From Gerris lacustris (lineage: Eukaryota; Arthropoda; Insecta; Hemiptera; Gerridae), in assembly GCA_951217055.1 (NCBI GenBank), contig OX578280.1:35477628-35541627 (forward strand): a stretch of 64,000 bases of DNA. Reading direction: 5' to 3'. A program made the translations under genes and the position numbers. The notes below the pieces were generated by a model. It did no database searches. It was not told the DNA's origin and saw only the letters and a list, made by a program, of their open reading frames with translations. Within the stretch, counting starts at the first letter, position 1, and every line of letters starts with the position of its first letter. Below are positions 48,435 to 62,640 of the stretch, piece by piece.

Positions 48435-49102
48435 AATGCATAATTTTTTAACGGTCCTGGTGGCACAGGCAAATCATTTGTTTGGCAGTATCTGATACAG
48501 AAATGTTACAATTTGGGCTTTTATGGGACTTTTGTAGCTTGGACAGATCTCGCCGTAGCTTTACTTCCCTATGGTCGTACAGTCCATAGTAAACTCCCTT
48601 TAAACCTTAAAGAAAATTCGACATGTTCAAAAATTAATACTAATTAAGCTAAACATATTCACTCGGCACGGATAATTATTTGGGATGAAGCTCCAATGGC
48701 AAATCCATATTCCTTAATGTGTGTCGACTGACTTCTACAAGATATTATTGGTTCAGATGTACCTTTTGGTGGTAAAACCATTTTGCTTGGGGGAGACTTA
48801 AGACAAGTTTTGCCAGTAGTTTCGCCTCCCGTCAGACTGTTATTCAGCTTTGCATAAAGTTCTCACCGCTTTGGCCAATATTTAAAATACGCCGACTAAG
48901 TAAGAACGTGAGAACCAAATGATATGAAACAGAATTTTCTGATGGTTTTGTTAAATATTGAAAATGGTACTTATCCATCCAATAATAAATGTTCATATAC
49001 AATAGATTTACCTCCCAATATCATGTGTAAAACAAATATCACAACACAAATCTATGGCAGCGAAATTCTTTCTCCAGAAGACATAAAATTAAAGCTTCTT
49101 AA

Positions 49103-49778
49103 GGCCGAGTGGCCACCAGAAGCGGAGCAGAGTTGAGCGTAGTTGAGCGGAGTCAAGCTGACTCCCCTCCGCTTTCGGTTGCGTGGACCAAGCTAGTCCA
49201 CCCAAGATGATGGACCTACAAAAGTTATACTATTTGTGTTTAAGTTCAGAATCTGATGATTCTGAAACCGACTTTTCTCTTGCTGCTTGTGTCGCTTTAC
49301 AATCTTATAAGACAGAGTGGGAAAGTCTCGATCTGAGAAAAAGAGGGGGCTTCGGAGAATCTTACACCCTTTTGGATGATCTAAACTCTAAACCATGAAA
49401 AGTTAAAAGACTATTTCCGTATGATACGTCCTAAGTTTAATGAACATCTAAATAAGATAAAAGATGACATAACAGGATGTGATATAAACTATTGGAGGGC
49501 TGTAACAGCTGAATTTAACCTCTTTCTTAAATGGGCCAGCACTGTTACTTATTTTTTATACTTTATTTATTTTCCTTCTTTACAATAATATTATTGTGGT
49601 GGGTGAAGGGGGAAGCGGAGTCAGCTTTCAAAACCGACAAAGAAAGCGATGTGAAGAAGCACCGCTAGGCTCAGCTCAACTCCGCTCCGCAACCGGTGGC
49701 CACCCTTCCATTTAAAACAATGGGGTCCGATTTCAATAGCGGAGTCCACTTAACTCCGCTTCCCTCAGCTTCTGGCAC
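49103..49778 (+). mobile_element. PIF/Harbinger-like non-autonomous element
   Basis: The element is 676 bp, flanked by TAA on both sides (49,100-49,102 and 49,779-49,781), the 3-bp duplication usual for PIF/Harbinger. The ends carry gcggagc-rich inverted sequence: GTGGCCACCAGAAGCGGAGC near the left end, and inverted GTGGCCACCGGTTGCGGAGC about 85 bp in from the right end; the extreme right end reads inverted GTGCCAGAAGCTGAGGGAAG. Removing it with one TAA leaves the host helicase frame running without interruption. It retains a transposase N-terminal remnant and lacks the catalytic region. Confidence 0.75.
49183..49588 (+). pseudogene. Harbinger transposase N-terminal remnant, frameshifted
   Basis: The first frame (49,207-49,398 from the inner ATG) reads an acidic Ser/Asp-rich start and then GGFGESYTLLDDL. 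A one-base shift at about 49,390 continues as NHEKLKDYFRM and PKFNEHLNKI to TAA at 49,586-49,588. The order of a short Leu-rich stretch followed by a YFRM block resembles the N-terminal part of animal Harbinger transposases. No DDE catalytic domain remains. An intron instead of a frameshift cannot be excluded. Confidence 0.55.
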
Positions 49779-50100
49779 TAAGATTGCAATAGTTGCTCCA
49801 AAAAATGATCATTGCAATGATATTATTTCAAAATTCTTGGACCTTATTCCTTCCGATTAAAAAAAAAAAATATTTTAGTGTTTATTCAAGATTGATTAAA
49901 CAGCCTCAGATGGGATCCTTCCATTTTCTTTTAAACGACGGCAATATCTAATCTACTTGGGGTTTTGTATGACAATAAATAAGTCTCGGGGAAAACGCTA
50001 GATTGAGTTAAGCTTTATTTACCTGAGCCAGTTTTTATTATGGAGAAATGACAAGAGTAAGAGGATTTGATCATTTAAATATGCAAATAGTGCCTAAATC

Positions 50101-51311
50101 TAACGTCTATAAATAAATCTAGCAATGATATGACATGTGTACTATTTAGTTTCACTTATGAATAATATATTATCCAGCCAAAATTTTACAGGAGTATTGA
50201 ATCTTATTCAATTTAGTAAATTTCTGACTGGGTCAGCATAAGATTACAATTAAAGGGTCAATATTAAGCGCTTCTGAGGGCGCGAAGCTTTACAGCAGGA
50301 TTAATCACTCTACGTAACGGCGCGCGTATTTTATTCGGTTTAATTGTTAGTAATTTCGCAGATCATCTGATATAATTACAATTTATATCAAAATATAAGA
50401 GTTGATTATTAGAGTTCAGTTGAATTCCATTAAGAATCCAAATTAGTCGTTTTTCCAATCGAAGCATTAATTTCCTTGAATGAAATATTTTGTTTTATAA
50501 TAATAACATACTACTTATATTATATTTTGTGACCGGTGACACCATGGAAGTGTCATACCTATTGTCACATAAGAGATTAGAGAACATAATCCAACTATAA
50601 AAATTTAGACTGAAGCTCCTCCTGCAATTATATAGGGCTCCGAGATTATTAGCGTCCTGGTGTGTGGGGAAAATAAATATATATATCTCAAATTAAACGT
50701 ACTTACATTATTAGATCATATTTTGTTCTCTTAACTTCACGCTGAAATGGTTGAACTTTCTGTAACAATGAAAAAATAATCCTTATTAGAAAATTTTCAA
50801 AAATTTTATTGAAGTAAATCTCTTAAAAATTATTTCAGTTTTAACGAGCTCTAGTTATAATTTCAAAGATTCCAAATCCCCTTGAATTAAAAATAAATAT
50901 TAGTTTTACTAAATCAAAATTTTATCTTTTGTGGTTGTTTTAACTTATCCTAGTTTTATAGTTCAATTTCAAATACTTCTTTTGTTTTTATGTCTGATTT
51001 AAATTAATATTATTAATTTATTGAATGTAACATAATTATTGCATTATATTTTTAATAGTTTCAAAGTACGTATAAGTATAACCTGTTAATATTTTTTTAA
51101 TATTATATTTTAGAACGAAAGAAACTAAATATTTAGATTACAAATTATTTATTAACAATCTAGTTGGCCTCTCACACAAACAGATACAGACCAAGTAGAT
51201 AAACAGCACAAAGGAATAAATAAGTAATGTTATCTGATAAGTATAATCACTCCATATATAATCCATATAATTGGTCATTTAAAAAGCTTGAATGTGAATT
51301 TTCGCCTTTTT
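50101..51311. other. Gene-free AT-rich stretch
   Basis: No supported gene or repeat structure seen. Confidence 0.6.
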
Positions 51312-52928
51312 AGGTTCGTAGGCAAAACCAAGGACCCTTATATTTTCCTGCGTGTGTCTGTCTGTCCGTCCTTCCGTCTGTCGCCTGCTCTCACGGCTGC
51401 ACCTTTCGTTCGATCACTTTGAAATTTGGCATCTATGTGTCTTGTACCTACCCACACATTTTAAAAATATAGCAACTTGAAAATTAAAATTAGGGTAAAA
51501 AAACTTAAGGGTTAAAATTTATTTTTATTTTTTGGACACCGTGTGTGATATCATATGAAAGGATAGCTGATTATAAAAATATATAATTTTTAGTTATAAG
51601 CTTGGATAGGGCTAGCGTAGGCGAGTTTGAAGTGTGTGGGAAAAGTACCCCCCCCCCCCTCTATCTCCTTTATGTGAAGTGCAAAAAATCTGAAAAAATT
51701 CCTGAACATTCTTCGACCACGAAAAGATTGGGGAGACCGGGGACGGTTGAAACAGGGTACGGTTGAAACAACCCAATTAATGGGTGGAAAAATTAGCGAT
51801 ATTTGGGAACAACCACGGAAAAGGGACGCGGCTTCCGTGGCGGAATCTGAACTTTTGGGTTTGGTGTCGTTTCGAGTTTATTATAAGTTTCTGAGAGGGG
51901 GTATTGTGTTTTCGCGTCCAAAAGTAAGTATTTTTGTTGCTACTCTTTTGCTTTTTTATGCAAAACTAAAATAGTAGTGGTTATGATAGTTTTTAACGTA
52001 AGAACTTTGGTTATGGAAGTTCAACAGATGTAATTCTTTTTTATAAAAATTGTTTATTTCGGAGGTTATGACGATAACTTTTTTAAAACATGTTCTGGGT
52101 ACGGTTGTAACAATGTTTACAATTAAGTTACCAGCTGGTTATAAAGTATGAAATTTTCAAATACACTTTAAGCTTCATTTAAATAATTTAAATCAAATCT
52201 TTTTTTTTACTTTCGTCAAATTTTATTAGTTTTATTGTTAATTAACCTTGAACTACAAAATATATGATACAAATTACATTTAGAATATTTATTATTGTTT
52301 CATTTATCTTAAACACCTATTATTCTGCGTATGGCCAATTATTCAATTATTTTGCTTCATGTTCTGTGATTTTGACTCGATAAATAAGTATTTCTAACAT
52401 AATTCTCTTTATTCAGTTAGTGTTACAACTAACCCCAATAACTGTTACAACGGCCCCTGGTATGGGGTAGGTTGAAACATTTTTCCTGAATTTTTAAAAT
52501 GCCTATAAATATTTTTGTAATGCAGATAATCTTACTATAACCTTATCCATTTCTAGTCTGATAACTAAAGTTCAATTAAGGCCCACTGTCAAATGCATTG
52601 AGGTTAAAATGTTTTTGCTGGAAGCGATTTTGTAAAAAATTTTTCAACCGTCCCTGGTCTCTCCTACCACTTTTTGGAAATTACGAAAATAAAATTGATT
52701 TACTTTTTATTGACAAAATACGTTTTTTTTTATAATAATTATGGTTTTTTCGATGTATTTATATGTTTGTAGTCAGGTTCAGTGGCAAAAAAATACTTTA
52801 TCAGAAGTTTGTTTATGTGTTTTGAGAATATCAGACCCATAGGATAGTTCAAAGTAAGCTTTTTAGCATTTTAAAAACACCATCAATAGGGTACTACTTA
52901 AACAATACAGTGTTGCCTACGGACCCTC
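51312..52928 (+). repeat. Repeat family R1, full-length copy split by a TIR element
   Basis: Starts AGGTTCGTAGGCAAAACC and ends TTGCCTACGGACCCT, so the termini are an inverted pair of about 14 bp. Without the 935-bp insert the copy is about 680 bp. It contains a C-rich tract near 51,648 and the block tttgtagtcaggttcagtgg. These termini suggest R1 is itself a non-autonomous DNA element. Confidence 0.75.
51730..52664. mobile_element. 935-bp TIR element with GGTTGAAAC subterminal repeats
   Basis: Terminal inverted repeats of 23 bp match at 21 positions: GGGGAGACCGGGGACGGTTG on the left and GGAGAGACCAGGGACGGTTG inverted on the right, both followed by AAA. The flanks are TT (51,728-51,729) and TA (52,665-52,666). 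The unoccupied R1 copy at 32 kb reads aaagataccact, so a TA target with one later change is the simplest reading. Further acggttgaaaca, ggttgtaaca and gttacaac blocks occur inside near both ends. A 75-codon open frame at 51,747 shows no transposase features. Confidence 0.75.
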
Positions 52929-54450
<1,522 letters not shown>

Positions 54451-55084
54451 CCTTCTGTAGCTTTATCCCTCATAGATACATTATTTTGCATTTACTACTG
54501 CAATTATCTGCTTTTTTTTGTTTTTGGTATTTCAATGTAAAAAGAAATGATAAACGATCGCCCTTCTCCATACCTGTAATTTTTGCATCGCTTCAACTGA
54601 ATTATGAATTACTTTTTCCACTCTATATTTCTGTTTATTAAACCAATTTTAAGAGATAAATCCCTCTTTTTTTTAAATTAACTTTATACTGAATGCAGAT
54701 TTTCCGTCTAAGTACTTTTAAATGTACTTTTTTTTATAGACTAATTTAAAGGTTTCTTTTTTTATACATTTCTCAAAGAAATAACAAGTTTTTAATATGG
54801 CTTACTAAATCCTTTTTTACGAAATCAGACTGTATTTTCTTTTTACTTTTATTACCATTTCTGATGTATTTAGCTTGCGATTTTTCTTAATCTATTTACT
54901 TTAAACTTTCTACTAAGACCTATAAAGAAGTTTAGAGCAACGTTTTTAATTTTTGTTTCTTTTATATTTACCTTTTACTTTCTCTGTTAGTATTATATAT
55001 TTTTAGTTCTTAATAAGTTTCTTCTCTTTGCATTGTGAAATATATTATTTAGGTTTTTTTTTTTTTTTTTTATAAAATAACCAG

Positions 55085-55250
55085 CCTTTTATCCGCGCGA
55101 TTTGCGGGGCTAGTGCTGGAATCAGTGGCTATGTTTCCTATTATCATATAGGCCAAGCGATTAAATGTAAATATTATTTCTGATCAATGTACAGACAAAA
55201 TTTAACATGTTATGTATATAGATGAGAGTTAAAGGTGATTTTAAAATTTT
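55085..55250 (+). repeat. GC-head repeat family, copy 2 (internally deleted)
   Basis: Head ccgcgcgatttgcggggcta with ggctatgtttcctattatca, directly followed by the tail ctgatcaatgtacagacaaa, atttaacatgttatgtatat and agatgagagt. The intervening body of copy 1 is missing, so this is a short derivative. Confidence 0.6.
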
Positions 55251-55559
55251 ATAAGCAGTCCTTTTTTGAAGGACAGCCCACACGATTATTTTACATGATT
55301 ATTTTTGTAAATAAAGTGTTTCCTCTCTCTCTATTTATTATTTATTATTTTGTTGTATTAAAAACCTTCATAGAAAAGAATCAGGACTCATACATAATTT
55401 ATTCCTCTGTTTGGAGGCCATTTTTATCAAAGTAAATTCAATCAAATTAGTTCAGAATTGTTTTTAAATAAAAATAAAAAGTAAATAATAAACTTACGAC
55501 GATATTAACAGTTCAAAGTGGTAGAAAATAGTAGTTTAAAAAATTTTGTTTTGATGTAA

Positions 55560-56060
55560 AATATAAATTTTTGTCGCTACCTCAAGGGCTTATACAGTAT
55601 ATTGGAGTGCGCACACTGGAGGCAAAGACAGGTGCAAGACAAAAGATTCCTTCAGCCTAAGAGATATCCCGATACATTTCTGTCCGGAGACTGTTATGCA
55701 CAAATCACAGCAATTTCCACGAGATCCATTTCGCTGAAATAAGATATGCCACTCTTTGCCTCAAGTGTGCAAAGCTGTAGCAATACAAGTGTGACGAGGC
55801 AGACACAACGAAGAATTTCGGAAACAGTTTGCAGACTGTTTTGCTGCAACATGTGCCAAATTTTTGCGCATACCACTGTTAAAGAATGAATAGATTTCGT
55901 TACCTGGTGACAGACATCCAGACATACATACATACAGACAGGGAAAAGACCGGTTTTGGTTTTCCTATTGCATAGAATTTTGGATTTCTGATCAATGTAC
56001 AGACAAAATTTAACAGTTATGTAACCTAGATGAGAGTAGAAGGTGATTTTAATGGTTGCC
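55560..56060 (+). repeat. GC-head repeat family, copy 3 (tail part)
   Basis: Ends with the same tail as copy 2 (ctgatcaatgtacagacaaa, atttaacagttatg, tagatgagagtagaaggtga). The body before it contains an acatccagacatacatacat block that corresponds to 54,300-54,340. No head found. Confidence 0.5.
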
Positions 56061-56282
56061 CCCGTGTAATTCTCTAGCTATCTTTCGGTTTTGTTATTTA
56101 TTTGTTGCTTTCGATCTTTTTTAAGGTAACGGATGCAATGTGATCGTTAAGAAGAACGAAAAATTAAATTCCCATTATAGATATCACTTTTCGGGGAAAC
56201 TTCTTCCAGTTATCTTAGTTCTTAGTTCACACTGTGTTTTATAATAAAATAAATTTAAAACAAACTGTTAGGCTGGGTGCTC

Positions 56283-56420
56283 ATTGAGACGCCGGCGATG
56301 CAGGGCAGGGCAGCACAGTTTTTTTCTACCGCTGAAATATACGAAACCGCGTGACTTGAGACACCAGATCCACTTGCGTTGGGTAAGCCAGTACTGCCCT
56401 ACCCAGTTCAGCGTCTCAAA
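56283..56420. mobile_element. About 138-bp inverted-repeat element
   Basis: Ends attgagacgc and, inverted, tttgagacgct match, followed on both sides by gggcag-type blocks (gggcagggcagcac on the left, gggcagtactgg inverted on the right). It sits in an older repeat whose sequence resumes with tcgtgaagtttcataaatat. Just downstream a T-arm-like ggttcgagttcc lies inside an 8-bp inverted pair tagactcc/ggagtcta. Non-coding. Confidence 0.45.
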
Positions 56421-57146
56421 TCGTGAAGTTTCATAAATATAGACTCCCGTGGTTCGAGTTCCGGCGCTGGAGTCTATTATTCTCTGTCTATCTCCCATTG
56501 TTAATAAACTAATTATAATTTGATTTAAATTAATAGATTTCCCGAAAAAAAATCCGAGATATTGGTAATAATAAATTTGATTCAGCTTCAGACAAGCGAA
56601 ACCACATATAAATGACCTACCTGTAATTATTTATAATAATAAATTATATAGGATGTTATAGGATTTAAATTCAGTATTTTCTGTATCTCAGTATCTTCAG
56701 TATCTATCAGCATGTGCTAAAGTTTTGTTCTAGTTTGTTCTACCTTTTTTATTGTTAATCCATTATTGTTCCAGTGTTTTGTAGCTGGTATTCGTCAAAT
56801 CTTTAGAGGGCTAATTAACCCTTTTTCAGTCATGTAATGAGCTGAATCTTGGCACATAGACTCTGTATACCAATAATAAAACATTCTATCAAATTTTAGG
56901 CAAAAGCTCAATTGACTGTGATTGTTTTAAACATTTTCAAAGCTAGTTTTTGTAAACAGACAACTTACCGATGACTTAACCTAGCTGCATAAATATAAAG
57001 GATTTATCATAAAAACTTAGTTTTTATGGGATTTATTAGCATTTCATAAATTGCTTTGATCAAACATTTTACTTTAAACAAAGCTTTGGGAAAGTATTCC
57101 CCCTCATACTCCGATTAAAGACAAAAATTATTAATAGACTTATTTA

Positions 57147-57368
57147 TCCTCAATAATGGTATATTCCAATTTGACTAATAATAAATTTTATGCTCAAAAA
57201 CACGTTATTCCCATGAGAGGAGCCATGGCTGTCGATATAAGTGGTATTGTTCTGAATCATGTACTCAACAATACACATATTATTTGTATTAAGCCGAAAT
57301 TAGTAGTTAAATATATTGATGATTTTTTTCATTTTACAAAATACCGAAATAGAAAAAAATCTACATAA
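57147..57368 (+). pseudogene. Penelope-like reverse transcriptase fragment
   Basis: The 70-codon stretch from ATG 57,156 reads NNKFYAQKHVIPMRG, then a VDISGIVLNHVLN block, then KPKLVVKYIDDFF. In Penelope-like elements the RT palm has the order FYxQxxGxPMG, xxSxxxAxI and KRYVDD, and this fragment follows it with the catalytic YIDD kept. It ends at a stop soon after, with no finger or GIY-YIG domain recognised nearby, so it is a relic. A LINE RT is less likely because of the QKxxxPMxG spacing. Confidence 0.5.
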
Positions 57369-58018
57369 ATGAGAGTTGATTCATTAACCTAAAAGGGTCC
57401 AACACTATAGCTTAAAATGATTACAAAGGGTATAATCTTGGATTTAATTTATTATAAAAACTTAATATTTATGGGTTTTTATTAGCATTTAACAAATTAA
57501 ATTGATCAAACCTTTTAATTTAAATGTATTTATTCAGCGAAAACTATTAATTTACATATTTGCTCAGAGTAAATAATATTTTATGCTTAAATTTCATTAG
57601 GTTTTACATAAATCTTATTCCTCTGAATAAATTCAGTTCATAAGTTTATATTCGAAAAATCCTCAGTACCCTAATACTGACCAGTTTCTACCACTTTGGT
57701 TGTTCTTTGTCAGTGAACCGATAATCGAATTGGTCATGTTAGAGGGAGCGACATAGGTTGCTCCTTATTAACCAGGTGTTAATTTTTTTTAAATAATTTT
57801 GGGCGTGTAGGCTTGCTTAGGAGATTGAGATTATTAGAACTTTTGTAAACCATGTTTATGCATGGACAAGCTTGCAGTCCAGGAGATAGCGTGCAAAAAA
57901 GTATCTGACTAACATCAAGCTAGACTTTTGTGTATGAGTTAATCTTATGATGCTTTTTAAGAATGTGTCGGCTAAGTTCGTCTTGTGGGATATAGCTTGG
58001 CAACCTGTGGAGAGCGTC
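57369..58018. other. Gene-free spacer
   Basis: No supported gene; the block 57,420-57,500 partly repeats 56,990-57,060 (aaaaacttagtttttatggg, attagcattt). Confidence 0.5.
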
Positions 58019-58263
58019 CATGTCCCACCTATTTCGGTGGACAACGTGGTTTTCATAATCCCTTGTACAGAATTAGTTAGTAGACCAAAAATTAAGTTGA
58101 TGTTAGTTTGTCTCTTAATAGGAGACCACTTTGATTTGGAGCTATATTTAAATAAGTAACCTCTGAAGAGACAAGCTAACATCAACTTGATTTTTGGTCT
58201 ACTTACTAATATTATACTCAAGATTATGAAAATCACATTGTCCACCGAAATGGGCGGGCATGG
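58019..58263. repeat. Inverted repeat with about 100-bp arms
   Basis: Left arm 58,019-58,122 and right arm 58,161-58,263 are inverted copies with scattered differences: atttcggtggacaacgtggt, ttttcataatc, agtagaccaaaaattaagtt and gatgttagtttgtctct on the left, and their complements on the right. The spacer is about 38 bp. Transcribed through, it would fold as a long double-stranded hairpin. Confidence 0.8.
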
Positions 58264-58674
58264 CCGATCTGGGACCGATATTGTATGAGAATGTTAGTCT
58301 GAGTTGTCTTGGTCCAATTTTTTATATCTTACTAAACTATTGAAAATAACAAAAAAAAAGAGTAATTTTTTACACTTTGAGTGTCCGCCATTTTGGAACG
58401 GGAGTAGATAGAAAGCTCGGGTTTGCGGCAAATGTTTTCTTTTATTAAGGGCTTTCCAAAAATGTATCAATTTATGGGTGTTCCAATTTAAAATTTCAAA
58501 GTTGAATCCAATATGGCGGGAACCAATATGGCGGAAAAAATGATTACCCACCAAATAAGTAGTTTTTTACAAATGATTAAGATACCTGCAAACGGGAACT
58601 TAATATCTCAATTATAATTGGAGATATTAAGCCGTTTCCGAACTTTTGATCACCCTGTATGTATGATTTTAAAA

Positions 58675-58860
58675 ATTCCAATTGTGTCTCGAGAGCAAAA
58701 AAACAGGCACGAGACCATAAATGTTCCCAGACGCCTGAAACGGATTTCTGGCTTAATATTTTTTAATGCAGAGACATAAAAAGTTTTCGTAGTTCAGAAT
58801 GATCACAATGCAGAGACCATCAGGTCATCGGTTACCTTCGGTAAGCTCAGAAGGAAAAGT
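58675..58860 (+). repeat. Repeat family R2, partial copy
   Basis: Contains the block gaaacggatttctggctta, related to 38,495-38,515, and ends with ggttaccttcggtaagctca and gaagg, the R2 terminal hairpin. Confidence 0.6.
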
Positions 58861-60163
<1,303 letters not shown>

Positions 60164-60719
60164 AGGATTTAATAGATCATGAAGTTGTTAAAAGTTGGTG
60201 AAACCAAGAATCGTTTGATGTTATATTGTAGATAGTTTGATCAAAATATATCGGCACTGAAACGGGATGGGGTGCAGGGTGATGGGTAGTCTCTGTAGGC
60301 AGAGGATCGGTGTTGGTGGTGGATGTTATGTAAGCTAGGAAACTCATCCCAACTGCCTCCAACTCTTTGGAGTGTGTAGATGGAGCCCGAAGTAAAAGTG
60401 TGTTTGCGTCTAGAGTCGAAAGTCAAGATGCAACGAACCATCGAGCAACGTTGGTGCCATCAAATTTTTCTTGACTTTTAGATATTATCCGTTAGGGTCA
60501 CAAGGATGAAGACATGCGTTTTCGCGTGTCATATGTAATTCAAATATGGCCGGGAAAACGTCGAAGACTCTCCTTAACCAATAAAAAAACGAATGGCAAA
60601 TCAGGAGTGAAATAAGTGTCTTTGACGCAAAAGTTGTTGTCTACAAAGAGTTTGCTCCTGCTGGAACAGCGAACGGTAAATTTTTACTCAAACGGTTAAT
60701 TAGGATCCGCCGCATCCGA

Positions 60720-61115
60720 AGTGAGTTTCAACCTTCTGCGCTCATTTGTTTTTCTTCCACATGCGCACAAATATACATTTATTTACAAAAGCTACTATTA
60801 GCTACTATAAGCTACTATTTATTTGCTAAAGCTTCAAAAGTACTTATCTGATTAGTATGAAACTTTTATAGTTTATCGAAGTAACCTGCCGATAGCCCCA
60901 CATTAATTTGAACCGTCTGCGTTCTTTAACTTTTGTTAAATTGATACTTTAATTCATGTAATAAAACCAAACAATTTTGACAGATTAAAAAATGGGGGAA
61001 ACAATTAAACAAATTACGCAATAATGGCTTGTAAAAGCATAAAATCAATAAATTACGCGATAGGATGCGAGGAAGCTATGTGCCACACCAATTGGCAGTC
61101 TTATTTTTTCAGTTC
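60720..61115 (-). repeat. Repeat family R2, copy in reverse orientation
   Basis: Runs from gtttcaaccttctgcgctca to gccacaccaattggcagtct, the reverse complement of the R2 start at 37,990. It keeps the blocks accgtctgcgttctttaac and gcgaggaagctatgtgccac. A short tandem of agctacta lies inside at about 60,790-60,825. Confidence 0.7.
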
Positions 61116-62561
61116 ATTAGCTAATCTCTATAATTTTATTTTTTACTTACTCCTTTTTAAAGGGTTCTAGTTTATTTTCATTCATATGTGCATTAGTTCC
61201 AGTCTAGTTCTACCTTCTTTGACCTAGAATTTGTGTTAAAGTTGACTAACTTTCTACCAAGTTAACAACTATATAGAAGGGTTGTCGACTTGATAATAGG
61301 TGTATTTTTTTGTTAAAAATATTATCTTACTTTTATAAATAAACACGAACCATTTATATTAAATATCAATTTAGCCATGTTTACGTGAAAGCGTGCCCTA
61401 TTTTAACTGAAAAAGGACATTATTAATAATTACGTTTTATGAACCTCGACCTCATTGTCTACGAGACATGTAATGGCCTTAGTAGATGTGCATTAATTTA
61501 ACTTGTTCTTCCTTTAGTAACGTTTAAATCATATTTATTGTAAATTGCGACTTTAATAGTATTATTTAATGTTAGATGTTATTCGAAGATCCAAGGATAA
61601 AACTTGAATAATATATTATTATAAAATATAATTTTTTCTTTCTTTTCTGTTCACAGTCTTAACTGCAATTTTTATCGTTGAGCTTATCTATAGTTTTTGA
61701 AAAGAACATAGCTATTTATTGAGCTGAGTTCAATGTCTGAAACTTCTCGCTTAGTTCCGATAAGAAGTATATAAATCATTGTTGAGCCGGCAATAACGAT
61801 ATTTTACTCAGTTCAGACTGAAGAGAAATGTTGGGTAAAAGTTTTCCATCCTATTCTCTTATTGGTTGCTTCCTCTTTTGCTGTTAGTTTCCTGTAAGTT
61901 GTTAAAAGACATAAAACTCAATACTATTGACTTGTATTAAGCCCGGTGAATGTAGGTAGTTGGGATTCTTGAGGCTAAAAGCTGAGGTCAGTCTAATACA
62001 TCCGTAAACCCCATATACTACTTTGCACTCTCCTATTTTTTTATTTTTAAGGATTTTGAACTAAAAAGCCTTTTTTGTCAGAAGTTTTTCTCTATCAGGA
62101 TGAATGGTCCAAAGCCAAAAGAAAAAAAAAACCTAAGTAGATCTAGAAGAGTTATTTCGTTGAAGTAATGCTCAATGGAATATAGATACGAGTATACTTC
62201 CTTTTTGCAGTGGAGATTTTTCTCAATGAGCAAACTTAAAACAGTCAGTCTTTTTACTCTACTGCTTTTGTAATGTTGATACTATTAAAAATCCAATTGC
62301 TTATAGTGGACACAATGTTAAATAAAAGGATTTATTTCGTTCTTGTGTACTTAACAATCTTTTTGGGTTGTATTAAAATTGTAGATTGTTTTTATAAGCT
62401 TATTTTCCCTTAATTCGATTTGAATCAAATAAGTACTTTTAACAAAGTTGATCAGCATTTAATTTTAACCCAACTTACATTTAACGGAATGCTGCATAGA
62501 CATATCAAATTTAATATACAGCCGATTTGAATCACTTAAAGTAGTTGTATGATATATCTCA
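61116..62561. other. Gene-free AT-rich stretch
   Basis: No supported gene or element seen. Confidence 0.6.
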
Positions 62562-62640
62562 GGGTTTAGTGTAGCCGAGTGGTTAGCGACGCCTAACCAA
62601 CATCATTATTGATTTTCTGGCGATAGTTTAAATCTGAGGG
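62562..62640 (+). repeat. tRNA-like sequence (degenerate, SINE head or pseudogene)
   Basis: Box-A-like GTAGCCGAGTGGTTAGCG is well kept, as in Ser/Leu-type tRNAs. The expected box B is degenerate (agtttaaatctga). The following 270 bp carry an 87-codon open stretch from 62,650 (non-ATG start) that I do not recognise and may be the body of the same repeat. Confidence 0.45.

Larger units (their letters stand above)
48435..50100 (+). pseudogene. PIF1-like DNA helicase, decayed and interrupted (Helitron-type)
   Basis: Conserved superfamily 1 helicase motifs appear in order: Walker A GPGGTGKS (48,453-48,476), motif II WDEA (48,681-48,692), GGDLRQVLPV (from 48,789), then NGTYPS. After the insertion come KIAIVAPKND, MTINKS (49,969-49,986) and RVRGFDHLNMQ (about 50,054-50,086). 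The frame has several stops (for example TAA 48,645, TGA 48,729, TAA 48,855) and at least two frameshifts, near 48,870 and after 49,857, so it is dead. This PIF1 style (GGKTILLGGDxRQVLPVV) is typical of the Helitron RepHel C-terminal part and of related mobile helicases. I did not find the Rep domain, so the Helitron origin is inference. A Harbinger-like element occupies 49,103-49,778. Confidence 0.85.

Noticed and set aside
57856..58245. 129-codon minus-strand open frame
   Set aside because: It spans the 245-bp inverted repeat; the two halves of the peptide are translations of the two arms, and no domain is recognisable.
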